A model generated the notes under the pieces. It was not told the origin of the DNA. It saw only the letters and a list, made by a program, of their open reading frames with translations, and did no database searches. This document shows positions 55,946-64,000 of a stretch of DNA of 64,000 nt, piece after piece. Every line of letters starts with the position of its first letter. Position 1 is the first letter of the stretch. The position numbers were made by a program, and so were the translations under genes. Origin of the DNA: Setoptus koraiensis (Eukaryota > Arthropoda); NCBI GenBank assembly GCA_048013815.1, contig CM106586.1, positions 12,772,001 through 12,836,000 on the forward strand, read 5' to 3'.

Positions 55946-58549
55946 TTGCCCGATCGGAATGTACGTATGTATCCGAAATGTTAATGTGTGTATCCGAAAT
56001 GTTTGTGCCTCTTTCTGGTTTCATCGACGCTGTTAACGCAATCAGTGGGCAATTGGAGCATATTGGTTGTGTTGCGTTGCGTTGTGTTGTTGATGACTAA
56101 GTGAGAGAATCGCGTAAAATGGATTGATAAAACAACAGACAGTTGCTGAAAATCCCATACAAACACATAACAAATAACAATGCACTCACATAACAAACAA
56201 ATCAAAAAAGCAGTGAAATGAAATGCTACTGTTACTCGTTGGGCAGTTGTCACTTACTTAATTGATCGGCACACAATCAATGGAAACCAACTCAATGTCC
56301 AGGTTTGATTTTTATTCTCATCAGTGTGTTCGCAGCGTAGATCGAGCGCACAGTGCTGAAGGGGGCAGCGTTAAAATTGCATCGGAATTGGTGTCAACAA
56401 GATTTTTCAAACGATTTAAGATGAACTGACCGAAAAGAAAAATCAATTGCATAAGGCAACAACGATGGAACTTTCTAGAAAGCGAGCCGGGAGATTATTG
56501 TAGCTCAACCGAGTACATCGATACGATATCACAGTGTGATTGTCTACTAGACAATGTCTAGGCATCGACAAGAGAGATTGTCATAATTGATAAAATCAAA
56601 ATTTAATCAGAATGATTTAATCAGAAAAAAATCTGTCCACGCAACTTTACCGCGCGACGCCATAACTTATTCGCCATCTCGATTGTGAGAAGTTTATTAA
56701 GTAAAGTTTATTTTGTCGCAAGACAAAAGTTTCACTCGCGTTTTCTGCGAGATTTTATTCACTTCTTGTTCCATTTCGCGAACATTCCCCAATTTTCTGT
56801 GCTCGCTTGCCCTCTTTGGACCCTGAAAACTGCCCTCTGTGGAGACTGAAAATCGGCCTGTGTCGACACCCTGAAATTGTGCATTATGTTCTGGGAATGA
56901 TACAAAATACACTAACATCGACTAGATGGGCAGCAGATTTTGGCGCCAGATAAAGTCGATTATCATGTGAAGTCATGTGGCAGACGGCACGACATAGGAT
57001 CAAAAAACCCTTTTCGGCCTGGCACGATTCTTCGCAGGATGTTGCGAACGCTTTCACGCGCGTATCATGTAGATATTATGTGCGTTATATTGGTATTTTT
57101 ACATATACATGGAAATAATTACAATGTGAGCGGTACATGTGAATAGAGTGTGTTTTTTTTTCTCGTTGCTCTGGTAGCCATGAACTAGTTCAGTCATTAA
57201 TGTTAGATCAGCAAGTGCGGATTTAGCATCGGTGCGTATCATCATGTCACGAGTATCTTTTGACGATTTTGATACAAAACCATATGAATATGGTTTAAAT
57301 GATATATTCATATATAAATTGTAACACTTGCAGCCTGTACACTAGACCATTGTTGATAGGATTAACTCTATCTGGCGATGAGAGCACACTGACGAAAGGC
57401 AGACCATTCACTTACAATGGCACTGGCGTTTGCGTGATATATGGCATATGGTGGCGGTTTATCATGCAATCAATTAACCTTAATTATCCCGATGGCTCGC
57501 GAGATAGCCGCTAGTTGGTTGGCAGCTCACTGCAAGTAGTGCAGTAGTCTGCTGCGCTGGATGAGAGGCATGCAACGATAGACCACTAGTTTTGATGATA
57601 AGATGATCAAAAGATGAGATGATGATATGGCGAGATGATGACATGGCGAGACGGCTAGATGATGAGAAATCGTTTCGCTCTGATTGTTGAATGCATCATA
57701 AACAACACGCAACAAACTATTGTGTGTGTGTGTGCCTATATTTTGATTTGGGGCCGAGAAAAAAGGGCCCCACTGTCGGCCCGTTTGTATATTTTATTTT
57801 CATATCTATTGTCTGTGCCTTTGTCGCCTTTGTGGCGAGTTGCGAGTTCACAATTGCAAATTGCAACATTCAGTGATACGCAATCGGAGCCACATCGGTT
57901 AATCGTTGCCGTGGGATGTGGGGGCGGGGGCGCCCGCTATGATCCGCAAGCTGACAGTAGCGCGACAGTGGCGCCAACAGCAACACCGCCGGTGCTATCC
58001 CGACGTGACGTGACACGGCAATCAATCTGTTCGCGCCTACGCCGCGTCTATTGCAGCTGCCGTTGGCACCGCTGCCAGCAATTGCAATTGCAAGCCGCAC
58101 ATCGCCCAACAATAAACAGGTCGCCCAAGATACGGGGCCCCAGCAGCGCACAGGTGAATAGGTAAACAGGTAGCCAAGTGGAATGGGTTCGGTGCGCGCC
58201 TGCGCCACCTAACCAAAGATGCGACTCGCCGAGATGTTGCAAAACTACAGGAGAGTAGTACATTAGCGAATTAGGTGTTTTTACGCAATTCAATAGTGTG
58301 CGTTCGTTCGGGCCCTCTTTTTCTTCTTTTTTATTCGCTCTCTCTCTCTAATATTGTAAGTGTTTTCATTTTATTCGTGCGTGACACAATAATCTGTCAT
58401 TTAGCGTCTGCAAGCCACATTGTCAATACTATTATTTTTGACAAACTAGTATCAAGTCTAATTGGGCCCCACATTCGGCCTGCTTTGTTTCAGTCGCCTG
58501 TACACTCTCTCATAAGCTTGCAGTTAATCTCTCCCTCTCGCTACCAGCA

Positions 58550-58633
58550 GCGCTCAGTCAAACAAAGTGAAGCGAAAGTCTCAAAAGTCAACCTTTAAAC
58601 CCGTCAAATTTAATCGCCAGGAGTTCAGTTCAA
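58550..58633 (+). other. Possible non-coding leader exon
   Basis: A stretch with initiator-like TCAGTC at its start and a strong donor CAA|GTAAGT at 58634, but no start codon opening a long frame. It could be a distal 5' exon of AstCCC; there is no direct proof. Confidence 0.2.
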
Positions 58634-60460
58634 GTAAGTCAGTACAAAATATTCTTTTCTATAATCATCATTGGTGGATGTTTTTGTTGTTGTTACTGCT
58701 GCTGATAATGTTTACGTTGTTGCTTCTGACGCCGCTGTTTTTGTTATTGTGCGATATGTGCTATTGTTGTCGTTGTCGTTGTTGTTGTTGTTGCTGTTAC
58801 TACTGCCGTTGTTATCGCAATATTTAATGCTGAAATTCTGGAAATCGAATCACATTCTGGCAATAACAATTGGTGACGATCAGAACAAAATTAGAATCTT
58901 CGTAACGATCAAACCAATCAGCTCAAACTAACCAACTAATCAACTTTAATCAACAACGAGCTTTCAGGCAAACTTATGTTGTGCACTGACTGAAATACTT
59001 TTAATCATTGTCTAGTGTCATTATCATGATGATCATTACTAGAGATGGAAGAGATGCTAGATTAGAAAGTGAGACAATACCAAGAAGCAAACATATCAAG
59101 AAATACAGTGTGGCAAAATAATCTCAGCAGATAATCTATTTGTAGTGCCAGGTAAACATTGGTAATTTAATTTAATATTTTTTTTTATTTATATTTTTTT
59201 TTACACAATAACAAAGAATCTAATTGAGTTGTAACCTGGCGCGTTAGCAGTGTCCAATTATTTATGCATGCAAGCATGCATTATTCATGTATTATCGGAC
59301 AAGCTATATTTGTAGTGCACTTGATCTGGATTGAATCAAGTGTGACGATGAAGCTCATTTGATCTGATTAATCTTGATTGGATAATGACAAATATAAGGT
59401 AGTTCACACAAGCGCACCTACTTGGTATGATATTGTCGACATCGAATCACATGATGACACATTGTGTTTGCATTCATTGTTTTTTCCAACTATAAGCCTG
59501 TTAATTGCAAACAGTTTAATAGGTATGTTCATGTTGTGTTCATGTGAATGCTTATATCTAGCTAGCCTAGATAGCTTTTTAATTTGCGGTTTAGCTGGTC
59601 GCTTGTATGGCCAGTAACAGAAATAGAGAGGGAGAGAGAAAGAGAAAGAAAAGGAGAGATTACATGATAGGTTTTATTGGCGTAGCTCACTGAAATAACG
59701 ACTAGAAATAATGACCTCTCAATAATGGTAGTTGTTGAAGCATTCATTTATGTCCCAGTGGCCTGTTTAGCTGACAATTGCTGGAAAATGCTATTGACTC
59801 GTTTTCTTTTCTTTTGTCTCTTTCTAGATATCTTCTCAGTACCTATACGTCTCTTGTGATCTTATCTATACAATGTCAATAAATCATCATTTATGTGATA
59901 CGGATGATATGATTGAATGGATTACAGTAGAGTGCTGTTATCTCAGTTTCATTTTTAGTGATTATAATCACAAGATAGGATGAAAGAGAGTAATATACAA
60001 AAGAAAAATAAATAAAAAAAAAAACAGATAGTCAACATCACTCTAGAAGATTGGTGCAAACGAGCGAATCAAACAGCGAAAGATTGCAATAGTATCGCAT
60101 ACTAGATGAGCCAGAAACAAATAAACGAGGATCTATCTTGCATTGTTTATCAATGTTTATCTGTATGAATATCTCGTTCGATGTTGTTTGATCAACTTTT
60201 CACCGACTGTTTTTCTGATAAGGATAATCCTTTTTGTTTTCGAGAGGGTTATATGCGTCGCTGATATAAACTTTCGGTAATGTTTGTCGGCGCTGCAACA
60301 GCAACAACAGTGAAACAACAACAAAAAAGATTGTATTAAATCAGACATGCGCATAGTTGTATTTGTTGTTCATTAGCTCGATAGGCTCATTTGTTTTAGG
60401 CCATGTCATATTAGGCCGATCCTAATTAAGTTGCACGTTCATTTGCTTGATTTTTGCTTA

Positions 60461-60500
60461 TATAAATTGGCGCTTCACTTAGTTGTCCTATAACATTCGA
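60461..60500 (+). promoter_or_regulatory. Core promoter of AstCCC
   Basis: TATAAA at 60461-60466 with an initiator-like ACATTCG about 31 bp downstream (60493-60499), then a CAA-rich leader up to the AstCCC start codon. The spacing is typical of arthropod TATA promoters. Confidence 0.5.
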
Positions 60501-60832
60501 CTAGTGAACTCTCAACAACATACAACAGCCAGAGCAACAACAACAACAACAACTGTTACAACTCAATCAGTTAATAGAACTGCATCGGAAAACTATAATC
60601 AATTATCATCCACTCATCAATGCAAATTTTTCGATATAGACTCGAATCTAGCTTAATTGAAATAAAAACTATAGCAACAAAGTTTTCGAAACTTATACCC
60701 GTTTTTACAAATTATTACTGGCATCCTCAATTAAATAAAACTCAATTGTTTATTATATGACATCTTATCTTTAAAGCTTGTGCTAATACCGGACGATTGT
60801 TTCAAGAAAGAGATCACAACACTAAAAACACA

Positions 60833-61521
60833 ATGACAATTATCACAAACAGACATCACACACTGATAAAACAATCTAGACAAAAGATGAGTCAATTAGA
60901 GCGCCAAAATCTAAGTGGTCAATTGTTAGCACTGATAGTCGTCATGAGCATCATGGTGGCGTACGTTCAATCCATCAGTATAGCGGGCACATCGGATAGC
61001 CAAGGCAACAATCATCAGCAACAGGCGTATGGCTTACCACATTATGCTGAGGAGCAGCAACTCATTAAGAAATTCATGCCCGTAAGTTTGTTTGCCAATT
61101 GAAATCGTGTTCGATTGATGCCGATATAGCTAAAAAGATCTAATATCCCAAAATGAGCTCAATTCTTTCTATTTGAACTATTTTATTGACCGCAACATAT
61201 TCTATTCTCAATTGGAAATGATTTTTCATTTTTCAGGATCTTATTTCACATAGTGACCGTTCGTTAGAGCGCGCTTTGTTCAATATGCTCCTTGCACAGC
61301 GCCTCTACCTCAACGACGATTCTACCGGAAATGGAGGCTCAAACAACGGTCTTCAGCAGGCAATGCTACAAGCCGATTCGCGCGGTCCACCATTGAACAT
61401 TCAAGGATACGAGTCAATGGGGCCAAATCAGATTAGCGGCTACGATCCCGGCAAGAGATCCTACTGGAAACAGTGCGCCGTTAACGCGGTCTCATGTTTT
61501 GGACGACGTAAGCGAAGATGA
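60833..61521 (+). CDS. AstCCC: Allatostatin-triple-C preprohormone
   Basis: Exons 60833-61081 and 61237-61521, phase 0, with a 155-bp GTAAGT...TTTCAG intron; 177 residues. A signal peptide follows the second ATG at 60887 (LLALIVVMSIMVAYVQS); the first ATG adds 18 residues. The C-terminus reads GKR|SYWKQCAVNAVSCFG|RRKRR (mature part 61459-61503): dibasic sites on both sides, two Cys for a ring, and a Gly amide donor. The family peptide is SYWKQCAFNAVSCF-amide, almost invariant across arthropods, which identifies the gene; here the Phe inside the ring is Val. A helix SLERALFNMLLAQRLYL just after the intron resembles the conserved spacer of AstC-type precursors. Same strand and intron phase as AstC about 22 kb upstream, consistent with the known local triplication of this family. 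Confidence 0.93.
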
Positions 61522-61722
61522 TCAACAAAAGACTTACAGTAGATAGGTTTCTATAATTCAGAGAACCATGAAAATCAATCACCCACAACCGTTTGTAACC
61601 AAGCATCGATATAAGTAAACGAAATGCCCAGGTTGAAAACTAAAAACCGGAAGTTGAAGTGATTCGATCGTATAGAAACTTATTTAGAGTTTGACTAGCA
61701 AGAAGTCGTTCGCCACCTACCA

Positions 61723-62222
61723 NNNNNNNNNNNNNNNNNNNNNNNNNNNNNNNNNNNNNNNNNNNNNNNNNNNNNNNNNNNNNNNNNNNNNNNNNNNNNN
61801 NNNNNNNNNNNNNNNNNNNNNNNNNNNNNNNNNNNNNNNNNNNNNNNNNNNNNNNNNNNNNNNNNNNNNNNNNNNNNNNNNNNNNNNNNNNNNNNNNNNN
61901 NNNNNNNNNNNNNNNNNNNNNNNNNNNNNNNNNNNNNNNNNNNNNNNNNNNNNNNNNNNNNNNNNNNNNNNNNNNNNNNNNNNNNNNNNNNNNNNNNNNN
62001 NNNNNNNNNNNNNNNNNNNNNNNNNNNNNNNNNNNNNNNNNNNNNNNNNNNNNNNNNNNNNNNNNNNNNNNNNNNNNNNNNNNNNNNNNNNNNNNNNNNN
62101 NNNNNNNNNNNNNNNNNNNNNNNNNNNNNNNNNNNNNNNNNNNNNNNNNNNNNNNNNNNNNNNNNNNNNNNNNNNNNNNNNNNNNNNNNNNNNNNNNNNN
62201 NNNNNNNNNNNNNNNNNNNNNN
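61723..62222. other. Assembly gap (500 N)
   Basis: Again exactly 500 N, about 200 bp after the AstCCC stop. No poly(A) signal for AstCCC is visible before it. Confidence 0.98.
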
Positions 62223-63538
62223 AAGCCCATTCACCTGATAGTTTGTGGTACCGTCATCTGGTATTATACATTGTAATGATGAAATAAAAAAGGCGAATGC
62301 GCTTGCCCGTATCGTATGTCTTACATGATTGGGGCGACACAATTGTGGATTGGATTAACTTTTCAAAAGAGGTATGTGGATCATTAGTGTGACTATAGGA
62401 TTCGGAATAAATGAGAATGTATACGGAAAAAAATTAAAAGATAAAAACAGACGAATTGTAGCCCTGTTGCAGCGATCGAGGAAACAAAAGCTGCGGTCAC
62501 TTTTCCGAGTGATCCTAGGATGGTTCGACAAAATCGTGTTCACGAGATATGCACCATTTACCACATACCATGGCTTAGCATCAAACATGTCAATAGTAAC
62601 TCATTAATAACGACAGATGTGAGCTCTATAGCTACTAAATTGATTGTCCTATCCGAGCTGGGCAAGACGAGCTATATCCAAAACGTGCACAATGATTGGC
62701 ACACCCAAATGGCGTACAAGTGGATCCTTGATATTTCAAACCTTTGGTAAATTTCTCAAATTTACTTATAGAGGAACAATATGAACCTGTTACAAATGAC
62801 AATTAATTCGGCGAATCATTAATAAAAATCTGACAGCAGAGAAATCACCAGTGATTAGAATACTACTAACATTGCGTTCCACTGGCATTTATCTAGTCAC
62901 GTTAGTGGGGATTTCAGATGGGGAATATTGCATGATCCAGCTGAGTTCCTCGCCAACTTTAGGTGCAAATGAAATAACTGAATCAGCTTTTTCAACGCAG
63001 GCCGAGACTGAATGATTTCAAAATGGAGCTTTGCGAATAAAATCGACAGCATTCTCTGATATCCTTTTCTTGGTATTGGCGATTGCGTGACTTTACGCTC
63101 TTTAGTATGCACGTATGCCACAGTGCGAGATTGTTATGAATGTGATGAATCGATCGACAAATAGAAGTCAATCCAGCAGACTGTTTCGCGCCAAGTGAAC
63201 ATCCAGTTTTTCAATGCCTAATTCGTGCCTGAAAACAAGGTTAGACGAGATTTTGCGTCAATTTAAACTAACACATTAAATTGACGCGACTGTGACGGCC
63301 CAGAAATTTGATTTGAGCGTTTCGGGCACGAAATAACGATGCGATATCCGTGACCGACATTGGTTACCTTGCATAGGGAAAGGCCGAGAGTAATTATTTG
63401 AGCAAGTTCTAATATATCTCAGACCGACTCTGATGCGCCTGGTCACGTTGCTCGATATCCAAGGCAAAGAGAAAATCTCCAATTAGTGAGTATTCTAGAC
63501 CCATCTTTGTGGAACACAATCGAAACAAAATGTCAGTC
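62223..63538. other. No identifiable gene
   Basis: Short open frames at 62374-62607 and 62520-62750 overlap in different frames and have no recognisable features. They could be remnants of a gene cut by the gap. A small inverted repeat around 63255-63290 (GCGTCAATTTAA / TTAAATTGACGC) is present. Confidence 0.4.
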
Positions 63539-64000
63539 ATGGAAAGGAGAAAATTTTCAAATTATGGTCACCACGATACTAGACCGCCAGTCTTCTCAAA
63601 TTTGGAAGAGAAAAAAGTGAGCAATTTGAGAGATCGTATCTACTGGATTGAGCTCACATTTAAGCTCGCTGGTTCCATCAAATTAACTAACTCGTTAACA
63701 ATCAACATAGTCCAAAGAATAATAATAAGTACAATTGTCTTTTATAGCATTTCTCTAACAGTAGTGAAAAGGACAAAAAATACCATGGTCTCGTCGGGAC
63801 CTAGAGACTCGATTGATGAAGCAAAATATTACCTCGTCGTTATCCTTCCAAACTTTTTTAGTATTATAGTTTACTTGGCGACATTTGTTCCGGGGGTCTT
63901 GAATTATCACTATTTTGAATTGATTTTAAACAAGAGTGAGACTGACGGGGGAAATTGTAACAAACGAAAACCTCAGATGAATAGTTCAGATAGAATAAGT
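63539..64000 (+). CDS. Partial multi-pass membrane protein, possibly chemoreceptor-like
   Basis: The ATG at 63539 opens 154 codons without a stop to the window end. A polar N-terminus of about 40 residues (MERRKFSNYGHHDTRPPVF...) precedes two hydrophobic segments, about residues 62-79 (IIISTIVFYSISLTVV) and 102-125 (YYLVVILPNFFSIIVYLATFVPGV). The layout (cytoplasmic start, then helices of low conservation) fits insect/mite gustatory-receptor-type proteins, but there is no diagnostic motif in the visible part, so this is a guess. It is incomplete at the right edge. Confidence 0.45.
   Translation, partial: MERRKFSNYGHHDTRPPVFSNLEEKKVSNLRDRIYWIELTFKLAGSIKLTNSLTINIVQRIIISTIVFYSISLTVVKRTKNTMVSSGPRDSIDEAKYYLVVILPNFFSIIVYLATFVPGVLNYHYFELILNKSETDGGNCNKRKPQMNSSDRIS

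Larger units (their letters stand above)
46822..60458. other. Long gene-free interval between LTR element and AstCCC
   Basis: No convincing exon was found on either strand. A 254-codon open frame on the minus strand (47122-47886) has no family features. The interval holds CA/TG tracts (46821-46851, 52438-52511, 54813-54844), GC-rich CCGG runs (49900-49930 and 51985-52015), hairpins, an 85-bp dispersed direct repeat, two TTACGTAA sites (52129 and 52357), and weak promoter and leader-exon candidates. A missing double-C allatostatin gene could have been expected here but was not seen. Confidence 0.5.

Noticed and set aside
38337-60400. Search for an AstCC peptide (CYxNxxSCF type) between AstC and AstCCC
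   Set aside because: No candidate with the two Cys, the Asn and dibasic flanks was seen by eye; absence is not proof.
61640-62342. Frames across the second N run
   Set aside because: They are almost entirely N; no real coding evidence.

Overview
The window is arthropod nuclear DNA, possibly from a chelicerate or mite (that narrower guess is weak). The evidence is a pair of allatostatin-C family neuropeptide genes (AstC and a triple-C type AstCCC), an animal haem peroxidase with GT-AG introns and one GC-AG intron, a full ABCB transporter, a pogo-type DNA transposon and a Ty3-type LTR element carrying an envelope-like region. Two runs of exactly 500 N (32959-33458 and 61723-62222) look like scaffold joins of unknown true size. 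Order and orientation are therefore certain only within 1-32958, 33459-61722 and 62223-64000.

Region by region. 1-12463 shows no credible gene. It is GC-varied DNA full of CA/TG microsatellites, short tandem repeats (units of 8-18 bp), perfect palindromes and an excess of the bZIP-type palindrome TTACGTAA. 12464-16333 (minus strand) is an intronless, complete ABCB/P-glycoprotein-like transporter. 16334-20021 holds a 190-bp MITE and little else. 20022-28066 (plus strand) is a six-exon animal haem peroxidase whose proposed exons sum to exactly 1348 codons; it has a long low-complexity N-terminal half with an internal hydrophobic segment. 28250-31124 is repeat territory: a tRNA-Tyr-like unit between inverted repeats, GC-rich foldbacks, and a defective pogo/Tigger transposon carrying a second copy of the MITE. 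31506-32958 is the promoter and first 420 codons of an unrecognised secreted protein, cut by the first gap. Its promoter looks tandemly duplicated.

The second contig starts with about 1.15 kb of almost pure A/T and then carries AstC (36234-38336) and AstCCC (60833-61521) on the same strand. Both have a single phase-0 intron and both end in the cyclised, dibasic-flanked peptide. A whole-looking Ty3-type element (40107-46821; gag, pol and env-like region in one frame; 153-bp LTRs) lies between them, inserted in a CA microsatellite. 46822-60458 shows no credible gene, only repeats, hairpins and some weak promoter or leader-exon candidates. After the second gap the only candidate is an open frame running off the window end (63539-64000), a membrane protein perhaps of the chemoreceptor type.

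Functionally, AstC and AstCCC are expected to be secreted neuropeptides acting on somatostatin-like G-protein-coupled receptors. The peroxidase would act at or outside the cell surface, and the ABCB protein would export hydrophobic compounds. Nothing in the sequence ties the four together as a pathway. The AstC/AstCCC pair is the only functional cluster.
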